A DNA stretch of 24,257 bases from CAZUVM01 sp964623885 (GCA_964623885.1 CAZUVM010000056.1:1-24257); one strand, 5' to 3'; shown: positions 14,287 to 24,055, counted from the stretch's first letter. Notes: generated by a model not told the origin, from the sequence alone. Made by a program: numbers and translations.

Positions 14287-17200
14287 TTGCGGAAAGACAA
14301 CATCAAACAATTTATTGCCCATGATTTTGGACTCTGTTACATCTTGACTGTGAATGGCCGTGTCTTTAGCCGGTTACTTAGGTTTTTAAGTCTCCTTTCT
14401 GCACCTCACACGAGAATCCTCTGTGGTATTGTCATTGCGGCAATGGCGCTGTGCGGTTTTGCCGGTCGCAGTTACGGCAATGGCGTGATTATCAACGAAA
14501 TCATGTATCACACCGCTTCCGAGAACCCGCTCGAGTGCTATGTCGAGCTGTATAACGCTGGTACCAATGCGGCGAACCTGGCGGGTTGGAGTTTCGCAAA
14601 AGGAATTCATTATGTGTTCAGCACGAACTCGCCCGTTGTTCTCGCACCTGGCGCGTATCTCGTCGTCGCCTCCGATGCAGCGACATTTACCAACAAATAT
14701 CCCGGTGTGAACAATTTCGTAGCCGGTTGGTCCGGCGCGATGAGTTCGCATCTGATAGTCGTTGACGCCAATGGCACAACCGTTAATGACGTCAATTTTT
14801 CCAATGACGGCGACTGGGCGGCCCGAATCCTAACCACGAATTACAACTCCTTCGGCCACTACGGCTGGGAATGGTTGGCCGCGCACGACGGCGGCGGCAG
14901 TTCGCTCGAACTGATGAACGCCAATCTCCCCAACATCTACGGCCAAAACTGGGCTTCGAGCACGGTGCCCGGCGGTACGCCGGGAGCGCCCAATTCCGTG
15001 GCCAGCACGAACATCGCGCCGATTATCACAGGGATTACCCATTCACCTATCATTCCCGGGCCGACTGATCCGGTGACGATCAGCGCGCATCTGATCGATG
15101 AACGAACTTCAGGACTAAGCCTGACATTGTACTACCGCAGTGCTTCGACCGTCACGCCGGGAGCGTTTACCGCAGTGCCCATGCTCGATGATGGCGCTCA
15201 TGGCGACGGCACGGCCGGGGATGGCATTTTTGGCGCCATTCTGCCGCCGAGCCCGGTGGTCACAGTCGTCGAATTCTATCTGGTTGGACAAGATGCCGAT
15301 GGCCACATCCGAACGTATCCCAATGTCATCTCGCCCACCAATTCCACACGCACCGCGAACCTGCTTTACCAGGTGGACAGCGGTGCTTACGCCGGAGCGC
15401 AGCCACTTTACCGGATCATCATGACCGAAACGGAGCGCAACGAGCTTTACCAAATTGGGCTCGGTTGCCCATCGATGGACAGCGATGCCGAGATGAATGC
15501 CACCTGGATCACCACGGATCCCGCCGTTGGTTCCGGCTCAGGCACCGAACTTCGTTACAACATCGGCGTGCGCAACCGCGGGCACGGTACCCGCTCATCC
15601 GACCCGAATAATTACCACATCAACATCCCCGGAGATCGTTCCTGGAAAAATCTGACCGGCATCAACATCAACTCTCAATTTGCGCATTCCCAGGTGCTCG
15701 GCAGCGCGGTCTTCCGACGACTCGAGTTGCCTATGGCCGAATCGCGTCCGGTCCAGTTGCGTGTCAATCGCACCAACCTGATGGTTTTTCCTTACCTCGA
15801 CGGACGTTCGATTGACACCAATTCATTCGGTTCATACGCGGCTAACGAACAATACAACAACGATTTCGTTACCCGCGCTTTCGCGCTCGATCCGTACGGC
15901 AATTCGTACCGCGGCATCCGCGATCAAACGCTTTGCGACAGCACCCGCAACAGTGTGGCCGATCTTTCCTGGCACGGCGCCAATTACAACCAAGCGCCCT
16001 ATACCAACGCCTACTTCAAGCAGAACAACCTGCTGGCGAATGATTGGTCGGACATTATCGATCTCATCGCTGTGCTCAACACGCAAAACGGTTATCAGGC
16101 CAGCAATTACGTCCAGGACGTTCAACGCCGTATCAATATCGAAGAATGGATGCAGTACATGGCCGTCAACACACTGCTGGATAACGATGAAACCTGCCTC
16201 GCCAACGGCGTCGGCGATGATTACGCGCTCTACCGCGGCACCAACGACACCAGGTTCCTGGCACTCTCCTATGACATGGACACGGTCATGGGGCGCGGTG
16301 TGACCCCGACGCCGCCACACCACAGCATCTGGCGCATGACCGCCCTGCCGGTCATGAACACATTCATGAAAACGCCCCAGTTTGCGCCGATCTATTTCAA
16401 GTGGCTAAAGGCGTATGCCGACACCGCGTTCTCCGCCGCCGAGATGAATCCTCTGCTCGATCAGCTTTTCGCCGGTTATTTGCCGCAGCAGACGATTGAC
16501 ACCATGAAGGCTTACAACGTGGCGCAGGTGAGTTGGGTGCTTTCCCAATTCCCGCTGGCGCTGACGGTTTCCAATAGCCTGAGTCAACTAAGCGGTTATC
16601 CGCATTCCACAGCCGCAACGGTGACACTCTTCGGCACAGCCAACGCCATCGCCGCGCGTTCGGTCCTGGTTAACGGCTCACCCGCATCGTGGACAGCCTG
16701 GACCGGTTGCTGGACTAATACTTCGGTGCCGCTTTATCCTGGCATCAACCACGTTCTGGTGCAGGCGCTGGATGCAAACGGTCAGGAATGCCAGCGTACT
16801 TACACTGACATCTGGTACGATAACGGCTCCGTCACGGCAGTGGGCAGCACCATCGGCAGCGATCAGACATGGACCGCCGCCGGCGGTCCCTACAGCGTCA
16901 GTTCGACTCTCACCATTCCAACAAATGTGACGTTGACGATTCAGCCGGGTACGACGCTGTATCTCGGTTCCGGAGTCAACATTGTCATCAACAATGGTGG
17001 CCGCCTGCTCGCCGAAGGCACCACCAATGCCCCGATCCGTTTCACCGTGGCGCCCGGCTCCGGCGTTTCCTGGGGCGGGATGACCATCAACGGGGCTGGC
17101 GCCTCACCCGAAACGCGCATTGCCTACGCCTGGTTCGAAGGCAATGGGAACACTGCAATCGAAGTGGCCGGCGGCACGCTCTATCTAGATCAAACCTCGT

Positions 17201-20200
17201 TCCTGACTACCACGCACCAGTACGTTTCGCTCGATGGCGCGTCCTTCCTCATCACCGGCTGTTATTTTCCGACAACCAGCGCGCCATTTGAGTTGCTGCA
17301 CGGGACCGCCGGCATCAAAGCCGGAGGCCGTGGCATTGTCCGCGAATGTTTTTTCGGCAGCACGACCGGTTACAACGACATCATGGATTTCACCGGTGGC
17401 AACCGCGACCTCGGCCAACCCATCATTCAATATCTCAACAACGTCTTTGTCGGGGCCAGTGATGATATGCTCGATCTCGACGGCACCGACGCCTGGATTG
17501 AAGGCAACATTTTTCTTCATTCACATCGGAATGGCTCGCCCGATTCCTCAAGTGCCGTTTCCGGCGGCAATTATGATTACGGCACCAGCGGCGGGGTTCG
17601 CACTTCGGAAATCACCATCGTCGGTAATCTCTTTTTCGATTGCGACAATGCCGCCACGGCCAAGGAAGGCAACTTCTTCACCTTTTTTAATAATACGATC
17701 GTGCATACGACCAAAACCGGCGGCGAAGATTTCGCGTCCGGTGTGGTGAATGTTCGCGACACGACACCGTCGCTGACAGCGATCGGCATGGGATTTTACC
17801 TGGAGGGAAACGTTATCTGGGATGCGGAGCAGCTCGTGCGAAATTATGACGCGACTCAAACGACAGTCACCTTCAACAACAACATTCTTCCGATGCCGTG
17901 GCCGGGTCCGGGCTCGAACAACGTTATCGAGACTCCGCTGCTCACATACATCCCGCAGGTCTCGGAAACCTATTTCACCAACTGGGCCTCCGCCCAGATT
18001 ATGCGAACGTGGTTCACGTTGCAGCCTGGGTCTCCCGCCCGCGGCACCGGTCCCAACGGTCAGGATAAGGGCGGCCTCGTGCCCATCGGCGCTTCCGTCA
18101 ACGGTCCTTCCGGCACAAACAACCAAACCACCGCGACGCTGACGGTTGGCATCGTTCGCTCTGGCTACGGCATTCCGACCGCCGGGTTCCCAAATGGTTC
18201 CGGATACTACGCTTACAAGTACCGCCTAGACGACGGTGCCTGGAGCGCTGAAACCCCTACGACCTCCCCGATTCAACTGACCGGGTTGGCTAGCGGGCCT
18301 CATCATGTCGATGTGACCGGCAAACGCGATTCCGGTTGGTACCAGGACGACCCGGCATTCGGCCCCGAAGCGATCGTTACTTCCTCTCCAACCTGGGTTG
18401 TTGATACGAGCTATGTGCCGCCCTCGACGCCCGCCGTTCGGCTCAACGAAATACTCGCACAAAACACCACTACCCTGACCAATGGCGGAGTTACTCCGGA
18501 CCTGATCGAGCTATACAATTATGGTTCCGTTCCCGTTGATCTCTCCGGCATGGGCCTCACCGACGCGGCTTCCAAACCTTATAAATACACTTTCCCGACA
18601 GGCACACAGCTGCTGAATCCCGGCCAATACCTTGTGTTATACGCCGACAGCCAAACCACGGCACCCGGCATTCATCTCGGCTTCAGCGTCAAAGTGAGCG
18701 GCGACGACGTCTACCTGCACGATTCGGTCGCTCACGGCGGGGCGCTGCTGGATTCGGTGGTTTTCGGCGTCCAGGTGCCGGATTTGTCGATCGGTCGCGG
18801 AGTCGATGGCACCTGGGTACTGTGCCAGCCTTCGTTCGGTTCCAACAACATCCCGCTGCAACTCGGGGATCCGCACCACCTCAAAATCAATGAATGGCTC
18901 GCCGATGAATTGTTCGTCGACAACAACGACTTTGTCGAACTGTTCAATCCGGACCCTTCACCTGTTGCCTTGGGCGGTTGTTTCCTCTCGAACGCGGAAG
19001 GTGCTCCGGCCCTGAGTCCGATCCCAGCCCTGAGCTTTATCGCATCTACCGGTTTTACGGCGTTCACGGCCGATGCGACCCCTTCTCAGGGCGCTAACCA
19101 CGTGAACTTCAAGCTCGATCCTAATTCCGGGATCATCGTGCTTTCCGATGCCGCTCTGAACATCATCGATGAAATCACCTACGGCCCTCAAATCACCGAC
19201 GTCTCCCAAGGCCGCAGTCCCAGTGGTTCCGATACGATTGTCAGCTTCCTGAGCCCGACGCCTGGCGGACCTAACCCAGCGCCCAACGGTGTCATCACAG
19301 TCACGAATATCGTAACCACCATGGTTGATCTGGCGGATATGAACACATTCTGGAGCTACGATAACTCCGGCGGCACTAATTATGGCGGCGGCTCCTCCTG
19401 GTACCAGCCGGTCTATAGCCCGGAATCGACGTGGCCTACGGGCCAGGGGTTGTTCGGATACGAGACCACGCCGGGTGAGTATTTGCCCTATGTGTTTCGC
19501 ACCTATATTCCTCCGCCGAACACGAACGGCGGGAAAATCACGGTCTACTATCGCACCCATTTCAATTGGAACAGTGCTTTAACCAACTACTCGCTGGTTT
19601 CGACCAATTTCGTCGATGACGGCGCCGCTTACTACCTCAACGGCGTCAAGCTGGGACCAGTCAGCTCCATCCGTATGCCGGCGAGCTACACGTATAATAC
19701 GACAGCTAGCGGCCAAATCGCGGTCGAAGGAACACCTGAGTACCTTAGTTTTACCAATCAGCTCGTACCCGGCGATAACGTTCTCGCGGTCGAGGTGCAC
19801 CAAATCAATACGACGAGTTCCGACGATGTCTTCGGCATGCTGCTGAACGCGGTCCAATACACGACCAACATCGTGACCACGACAACCGGGTCTCCTGTAG
19901 TTCTGAATGAGGTGCTCGCCAATAATCGCTCGGTCACAAATACCGACGGATCCACGTCAGATTGGATCGAGTTGCTGAATTCCACCGCCTCGGACGCGAA
20001 CTTGACCGGACTCTCCCTCAGCGATGATCCGAATACCCCCCGGAAATTCGTGTTCCCCGCTGGCGCGGTTCTGCCCGCAAGTAGTTCACTGCTCATCTAC
20101 TGCAACAACAACCTTCCGCCTTCTACGAATAACACCGGTTTCTCGCTTAAGGCCTCAGGTGGAGCAGTTTACTTGTTCAACGGTTCCACTGCCATCCCAA

Positions 20201-22194
20201 GCCTGGTCGACAGCGTCGTGTACGGCCTGCAGGTTCCAAACTTCTCGATCGGAAGGGTTCCCAATGGAACCGGCGCGTGGACCTTGAACGTGCCGACGCC
20301 AAACGGGCTTAACTCGGCCGCCGGTTTCGGCAGCGCGGCTTCACTCAAAATAAACGAGTGGCTTGCGGCTTCCCCGAGCGGCAATGATTGGTTCGAACTT
20401 TTCAACTCCGGCGCGGACCCTGTGCCGATTGGAGGGCTTTTCCTTACCGATGATCTGACGCAAAAGACGAAGTCACTGATCCCCGCTCTATCGTTCATCG
20501 GCTCAGACGCCGATGGTTTTGTGCAGTTCATCGCTGATAACAACACCAGCGCGGGCGCGGACCATGTCAGTTTCGCGATCAGTGCCTCAGGAGCCGCGCT
20601 TGGGTTGTTCACACCTGCCGGCCAGGCCATCGATGCCGTGAGTTTCGGACAGCAGCAGGCCAATATTTCTCAAGGGCGTTTCCCCGACGGCTCCTCCAAC
20701 ATTGTTAGCTTCAGCTCGACCCAGTCACCCGCGGAAAGCAATTACCTGCCGCTGCCCGCCATCGTTATTAACGAGGTCCTTTCGCATACGGATCCGCCGC
20801 TGGAGGATGCCGTTGAATTCTACAATGGCTCGCCGGCAGCCGTAGCTATTGGCGGTTGGTTCCTCAGCAATTCCAAACTGGATTTGAAGAAGTACCGCAT
20901 CCCCGACGCCACCGTGGTCGCCGCGCAAGGCTACGCCGTCATTTACGAGTATCAGTTCAATCCGACGAACGGGACTTCGATTCCCTTCACCTTCAACTCC
21001 GCGCACGGCGATCGCGTTTACTTGTCACAGGCGGACGCCAGCGGTGTTCTCACCGGCTACCGCGCCCCGGCAATTTTCGGCGCGTCCGCTAATGGCGTTT
21101 CCTTTGGCCGCTATACCAATAGTATTGGCGAGGTCGATTTCGTTCCGTTGAGTGCCCGCACCTTCGGCGTTGATAACCCGCTCACGGTCGAGCAATTCCG
21201 CACGGGCACGGGCGCCCCGAACGCTTATCCTCGTGTTGGCCCGGTGGTGATCAATGAAATCATGTTTCAGCCGCCTCTGCTCGGTGTCGAGGATGACGTG
21301 CAAGACGAATATATTGAATTGCATAACGTCACGGTGACCAATGTGCCGCTCTTTGACCCGCAGGCGGCTACCAACACATGGCAAATTACGGGTGGAGTCG
21401 ATTTTTCTTTCCCGGAAAACGTCACGCTGCCCGCCGGCGGGTACCTGCTCGTCGTCGGTTTCGATCCCGCGGTCGATCTGGCGACGCTAGCCAGTTTCCG
21501 CTCCCATTATGCGCTCAGCGCCTCGGTGCCAATCTATGGCCCTTACCAGCGGCACCTGTCGAACTCCGGCGAAACCATCGAGCTCGATCGGCCCGACACG
21601 CCGCAAGCTCTTCCGCATCCCGACGCCGGTTTCGTGCCGTATCTGCTGACCGACTCCATCAATTATGTCAACGGCGCCCCATGGCCTAGCGGCGCCGGCG
21701 GCACAGGCTCATCCCTGGAGCGTAGCGCGCCTAACCAGTTTGGGAATGATCCCGCGAACTGGTTCGGTGGCGCGCCTACCCCCGGTCGGGACAACATTTC
21801 CAACCCGGATGATTCCAACGGCGACGGCCTGCCTGACTCCTGGCAGATCCAGCACTTCGGCTCCATCACTTCGCCGCAAGCCGCGCCAGCCGCTGACCCC
21901 GACGGTGATGGGTTTAATAACCTGCAGGAATACCTGGCCGGAACCGATCCAAACGATCCGCACAGTTTCCTGCAAGTCGATTCAGTTGCGATCGATCAGG
22001 GCCGAGTCAAGCTCACCTTCAGAGCCGTCGCGGGGAAGACCTACACGGTGCTCTTCCGCCCTGAGACTGCGGGTGGGTGGACGAGGCTGGCGGATGTGCC
22101 CGCTCAGAGTATTAGCGGCGTAGTCACGGTAAGTGATCCGGCGTCGTCGTCCGGCACCAGGTTTTACAGGTTGACGACTCCCTCACGGCCTTGA
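14287..22194 (+). CDS. Giant exported lamin-tail / CotH / beta-helix protein
   Basis: One uninterrupted frame of up to 2635 residues. A signal-like segment lies at about 44-60. The start is uncertain: TTG 14287 is the first possible; GTG 14350 would give a more normal signal length. Domains (approximate): lamin-tail domain LTD1 65-238; Ig-like 243-364; CotH kinase-like 376-763, with IRNRG-type VRNRGHGTRSS, RINIEEWMQYMAVNTLLDNDE and YDMDTVMG (D663, D665); beta-rich linker 764-850; right-handed beta-helix 852-1255; beta module 1281-1377; LTD2 1384-1523; LTD3 1532-1664; jelly-roll-like 1676-1858; LTD4 1871-2008; LTD5 2020-2155; LTD6 2159-2298; LTD7 2319-2502; calcium-loop-like DSNGDGLPDSW...DPDGDGFNNLQEYLAGTDP; shared C-terminal module to FYRLTTPSRP. 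CotH family members phosphorylate secreted proteins in Bacillus spores; the target here is unknown. Surface or matrix location is inference. Confidence 0.88.
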   Translation: MRKDNIKQFIAHDFGLCYILTVNGRVFSRLLRFLSLLSAPHTRILCGIVIAAMALCGFAGRSYGNGVIINEIMYHTASENPLECYVELYNAGTNAANLAGWSFAKGIHYVFSTNSPVVLAPGAYLVVASDAATFTNKYPGVNNFVAGWSGAMSSHLIVVDANGTTVNDVNFSNDGDWAARILTTNYNSFGHYGWEWLAAHDGGGSSLELMNANLPNIYGQNWASSTVPGGTPGAPNSVASTNIAPIITGITHSPIIPGPTDPVTISAHLIDERTSGLSLTLYYRSASTVTPGAFTAVPMLDDGAHGDGTAGDGIFGAILPPSPVVTVVEFYLVGQDADGHIRTYPNVISPTNSTRTANLLYQVDSGAYAGAQPLYRIIMTETERNELYQIGLGCPSMDSDAEMNATWITTDPAVGSGSGTELRYNIGVRNRGHGTRSSDPNNYHINIPGDRSWKNLTGININSQFAHSQVLGSAVFRRLELPMAESRPVQLRVNRTNLMVFPYLDGRSIDTNSFGSYAANEQYNNDFVTRAFALDPYGNSYRGIRDQTLCDSTRNSVADLSWHGANYNQAPYTNAYFKQNNLLANDWSDIIDLIAVLNTQNGYQASNYVQDVQRRINIEEWMQYMAVNTLLDNDETCLANGVGDDYALYRGTNDTRFLALSYDMDTVMGRGVTPTPPHHSIWRMTALPVMNTFMKTPQFAPIYFKWLKAYADTAFSAAEMNPLLDQLFAGYLPQQTIDTMKAYNVAQVSWVLSQFPLALTVSNSLSQLSGYPHSTAATVTLFGTANAIAARSVLVNGSPASWTAWTGCWTNTSVPLYPGINHVLVQALDANGQECQRTYTDIWYDNGSVTAVGSTIGSDQTWTAAGGPYSVSSTLTIPTNVTLTIQPGTTLYLGSGVNIVINNGGRLLAEGTTNAPIRFTVAPGSGVSWGGMTINGAGASPETRIAYAWFEGNGNTAIEVAGGTLYLDQTSFLTTTHQYVSLDGASFLITGCYFPTTSAPFELLHGTAGIKAGGRGIVRECFFGSTTGYNDIMDFTGGNRDLGQPIIQYLNNVFVGASDDMLDLDGTDAWIEGNIFLHSHRNGSPDSSSAVSGGNYDYGTSGGVRTSEITIVGNLFFDCDNAATAKEGNFFTFFNNTIVHTTKTGGEDFASGVVNVRDTTPSLTAIGMGFYLEGNVIWDAEQLVRNYDATQTTVTFNNNILPMPWPGPGSNNVIETPLLTYIPQVSETYFTNWASAQIMRTWFTLQPGSPARGTGPNGQDKGGLVPIGASVNGPSGTNNQTTATLTVGIVRSGYGIPTAGFPNGSGYYAYKYRLDDGAWSAETPTTSPIQLTGLASGPHHVDVTGKRDSGWYQDDPAFGPEAIVTSSPTWVVDTSYVPPSTPAVRLNEILAQNTTTLTNGGVTPDLIELYNYGSVPVDLSGMGLTDAASKPYKYTFPTGTQLLNPGQYLVLYADSQTTAPGIHLGFSVKVSGDDVYLHDSVAHGGALLDSVVFGVQVPDLSIGRGVDGTWVLCQPSFGSNNIPLQLGDPHHLKINEWLADELFVDNNDFVELFNPDPSPVALGGCFLSNAEGAPALSPIPALSFIASTGFTAFTADATPSQGANHVNFKLDPNSGIIVLSDAALNIIDEITYGPQITDVSQGRSPSGSDTIVSFLSPTPGGPNPAPNGVITVTNIVTTMVDLADMNTFWSYDNSGGTNYGGGSSWYQPVYSPESTWPTGQGLFGYETTPGEYLPYVFRTYIPPPNTNGGKITVYYRTHFNWNSALTNYSLVSTNFVDDGAAYYLNGVKLGPVSSIRMPASYTYNTTASGQIAVEGTPEYLSFTNQLVPGDNVLAVEVHQINTTSSDDVFGMLLNAVQYTTNIVTTTTGSPVVLNEVLANNRSVTNTDGSTSDWIELLNSTASDANLTGLSLSDDPNTPRKFVFPAGAVLPASSSLLIYCNNNLPPSTNNTGFSLKASGGAVYLFNGSTAIPSLVDSVVYGLQVPNFSIGRVPNGTGAWTLNVPTPNGLNSAAGFGSAASLKINEWLAASPSGNDWFELFNSGADPVPIGGLFLTDDLTQKTKSLIPALSFIGSDADGFVQFIADNNTSAGADHVSFAISASGAALGLFTPAGQAIDAVSFGQQQANISQGRFPDGSSNIVSFSSTQSPAESNYLPLPAIVINEVLSHTDPPLEDAVEFYNGSPAAVAIGGWFLSNSKLDLKKYRIPDATVVAAQGYAVIYEYQFNPTNGTSIPFTFNSAHGDRVYLSQADASGVLTGYRAPAIFGASANGVSFGRYTNSIGEVDFVPLSARTFGVDNPLTVEQFRTGTGAPNAYPRVGPVVINEIMFQPPLLGVEDDVQDEYIELHNVTVTNVPLFDPQAATNTWQITGGVDFSFPENVTLPAGGYLLVVGFDPAVDLATLASFRSHYALSASVPIYGPYQRHLSNSGETIELDRPDTPQALPHPDAGFVPYLLTDSINYVNGAPWPSGAGGTGSSLERSAPNQFGNDPANWFGGAPTPGRDNISNPDDSNGDGLPDSWQIQHFGSITSPQAAPAADPDGDGFNNLQEYLAGTDPNDPHSFLQVDSVAIDQGRVKLTFRAVAGKTYTVLFRPETAGGWTRLADVPAQSISGVVTVSDPASSSGTRFYRLTTPSRP
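18437..20750 (+). repeat. Duplicated pair of lamin-tail domains (LTD2-LTD3 / LTD4-LTD5)
   Basis: At protein level the pair encoded at 18437-19277 recurs at 19898-20750. LTD2 and LTD4 share VxLNEVLAxN, the S(D/V)xVYL box and SVVxGxQVPxxSIGR. LTD3 and LTD5 share LKINEWLA, FELFN, SxIPALSFI and ISQGRxPxGSxxIVSF. A different, jelly-roll-like domain (about 19312-19860) separates the two pairs. The pattern A-B-X-A-B points to duplication of a two-domain unit, diverged enough that it is not obvious at DNA level. Confidence 0.7.
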
Positions 22195-22205
22195 CCCGGG
22201 TGGCA

Positions 22206-23396
22206 ATGGACTACGAGGTCATCGTCGTAGGCTTGGGCGCAATGGGCAGCGCTGCGGCGTATCACCTCGCCCGAAGCAGGAAACGCGTTCTGGGCCTCGA
22301 CCGGTTTCGGCCGCCGCACGATCAGGGCTCGTCTCATGGCCGGACTCGGATTATCCGGGAGGCATATTTCGAGCACACGCTTTACGTGCCGCTGGTGCGT
22401 CGCGCGTACGAACTCTGGGCTGAGCTCGAGCAAGCGTCGGGTCGGCAATTGCTGCTGCAAACCGGCGGCTTAATGATCGGGCCGCCTGGAGGGGTGCTGG
22501 TCACCGGGGCGAAACGCAGCGCGGAAGACCATAAGCTGGCGCATGAACTCCTTTCAGCGGCTGAACTGCGACGACGGTTCCCGGTGTTCGCACCTCCGGA
22601 CGACTTCGCAGCCATTTGGGAACCGCGCGCCGGCATTCTCTTTCCAGAACTTGCGATTCAAGCTCACCTGGAGCTCGCGGAGCGGGCTGGCGCGACGCTG
22701 CGATACGACGAGCCGATTTTAAATTGGGAGCTGGACGGGCAAGGTGTGCGTGTTTCGACGGCCAGTAATCAATATCGAGCACAACACTTGTTGCTCTCGG
22801 CGGGCGCCTGGATGAGTGATCTGCTTGCTGACTTGCTGCTCCCGTTGCGGGTCGAACGCCAGGTGATGTGCTGGTTTGAATCTCGTGGCAACGGCAGCGA
22901 ATTAGCCTCCTCACGTCGGCTCCTACAGACTCCGATTTTCATTTGGGAGCATGCGCCGCGCCGGTTCTTTTACGGTTTCCCCGATCTCGGCGACGGAGTG
23001 AAAGCGGCCATCCATCACGAAGGGGAAATTACGCGACCCGAGCTGCTTCGGAGGGACGCGCAACCTGAGGACATCGAGGCAGTAAAGGGGTTGCTGGCAC
23101 GCTATCTGCCTCAGGCGGCTGGACCGCTCCGCTCCGCCGTTGTCTGCATGTACACCAACACGCCTGACGAACATTTTATCCTTGGCCATCATCCGACATG
23201 TCCTCAAGTGCTTATCGCCAGCCCGTGCTCAGGTCACGGATTTAAATTCTCACCCGTGATCGGTGAACTGGCGTCGATGATGCTCGAAGGCCGATCACCC
23301 TCATTTGATTTGAGCTTGTTTGCGCCCGAACGATTTGCTGGAACACAAGCGTCGGAGGTCAAGGTGAGTGAAGCACAAGTCAAAGGCGAACCCTAA
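22206..23396 (+). CDS. Monomeric sarcosine oxidase / N-methyltryptophan oxidase-like flavoenzyme
   Basis: A 396-residue FAD enzyme of the DAO family, closest in look to monomeric sarcosine oxidase and SolA, which oxidise N-methyl amino acids to amine, aldehyde and H2O2. The N-terminal Rossmann motif is GLGAMG (9-14), with D32 at the end of the second strand for ribose. SSHGRTRIIREAYFEH (about 42-57) is the family's flavin/substrate box. C314 in VVCMYTNTPDEHFILG matches the cysteine that holds FAD covalently (Cys315 in MSOX). SGHGFKFSPVIGE completes the FAD site near 337-349. Length fits the family (about 385-390), with a short extra C-terminal tail. ATG 22206 is preferred to TTG 22191, because it places the beta strand at residue 3. 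It starts 12 bases after the giant gene's stop, so co-transcription is likely. The exact substrate cannot be read from sequence. Confidence 0.88.
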   Translation: MDYEVIVVGLGAMGSAAAYHLARSRKRVLGLDRFRPPHDQGSSHGRTRIIREAYFEHTLYVPLVRRAYELWAELEQASGRQLLLQTGGLMIGPPGGVLVTGAKRSAEDHKLAHELLSAAELRRRFPVFAPPDDFAAIWEPRAGILFPELAIQAHLELAERAGATLRYDEPILNWELDGQGVRVSTASNQYRAQHLLLSAGAWMSDLLADLLLPLRVERQVMCWFESRGNGSELASSRRLLQTPIFIWEHAPRRFFYGFPDLGDGVKAAIHHEGEITRPELLRRDAQPEDIEAVKGLLARYLPQAAGPLRSAVVCMYTNTPDEHFILGHHPTCPQVLIASPCSGHGFKFSPVIGELASMMLEGRSPSFDLSLFAPERFAGTQASEVKVSEAQVKGEP

Positions 23397-24055
23397 GCCA
23401 GCGTAACGAGCGCGTCGCGGAGGTTGCCGATAGAACCGAAGTCAATTGTGTATCGGCGCATGGTGTCACGAGCCTTCACCGCCGACCCGGCAATGACATA
23501 GTTTTTGGTGCTCTGAAAAAGCGGGTCATTCTCGACTTTATTCACCCCGGGCCACATTTCATCGGTGTCTTTCTCCCCGTTGCCGGTGACATAAAGCCAG
23601 GTATTCGTCGTTGGACTGAACCTCAAAACCGACCATCGATTGGCACTGCCCATACCCATGCCCATAGGCAGGGCTTTCACCGTCAGCCCCAGTTTCTTGA
23701 GACCAGGCTTCACCTGGTCGGTGTAAGATTTGATCCAGCTAATTTCGACAGTGCCGTCATCCTTTTTGTAAGAGTCAATCGTGCCGTGGCGCGAGTTGCA
23801 GGTAATGATCTCCAGCGTCTTGATGCTCGGGTTCCACTTCATCCATTCCTTTACTTTGTCCACGAATTCGGTGGAAGTCATTCTGCAAAAATGCGAAGCG
23901 TCGCCATGACCCCAGAACGAGAGCGTGTCGATGTTCAGCACTTTCTTATCCAGGGCGGGACCGTTCGCGTCGGCGATGCTGCAACCCGGGACTGTACCTG
24001 CCAAAGCCTGACAACGGTTTTTGTGCCCTTCATCACCATAGAGAATCTGGATCAT
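23393..24055 (-). CDS. Small protein with caspase-like (clan CD/C80-like) His-Cys arrangement
   Basis: A 220-residue protein with no signal peptide or membrane helix. It begins MIQILYGDEGHKNRCQALAG, read as a first beta strand and helix. LNIDTLSFWGHGD (H50) and, 36 residues on, LEIITCNSRHG (C86) follow. A His-Gly after one core strand and a Cys after the next, with a STEFVDKVKEWMKWNPSIKT helix between, is the layout of caspase-like peptidases, especially the C80 self-processing domain of MARTX and large clostridial toxins. C80 domains normally sit inside giant toxins; this one stands alone. The rest (VKALPMGMGMGSANRWSVLRF, TWLYVTG) is beta-rich. The assignment rests on motif layout only. No ribosome-binding site precedes the ATG at 24055. 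Its stop overlaps the flavoenzyme's stop by 4 bases in convergent orientation. Confidence 0.65.
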   Translation of the reverse strand: MIQILYGDEGHKNRCQALAGTVPGCSIADANGPALDKKVLNIDTLSFWGHGDASHFCRMTSTEFVDKVKEWMKWNPSIKTLEIITCNSRHGTIDSYKKDDGTVEISWIKSYTDQVKPGLKKLGLTVKALPMGMGMGSANRWSVLRFSPTTNTWLYVTGNGEKDTDEMWPGVNKVENDPLFQSTKNYVIAGSAVKARDTMRRYTIDFGSIGNLRDALVTLA

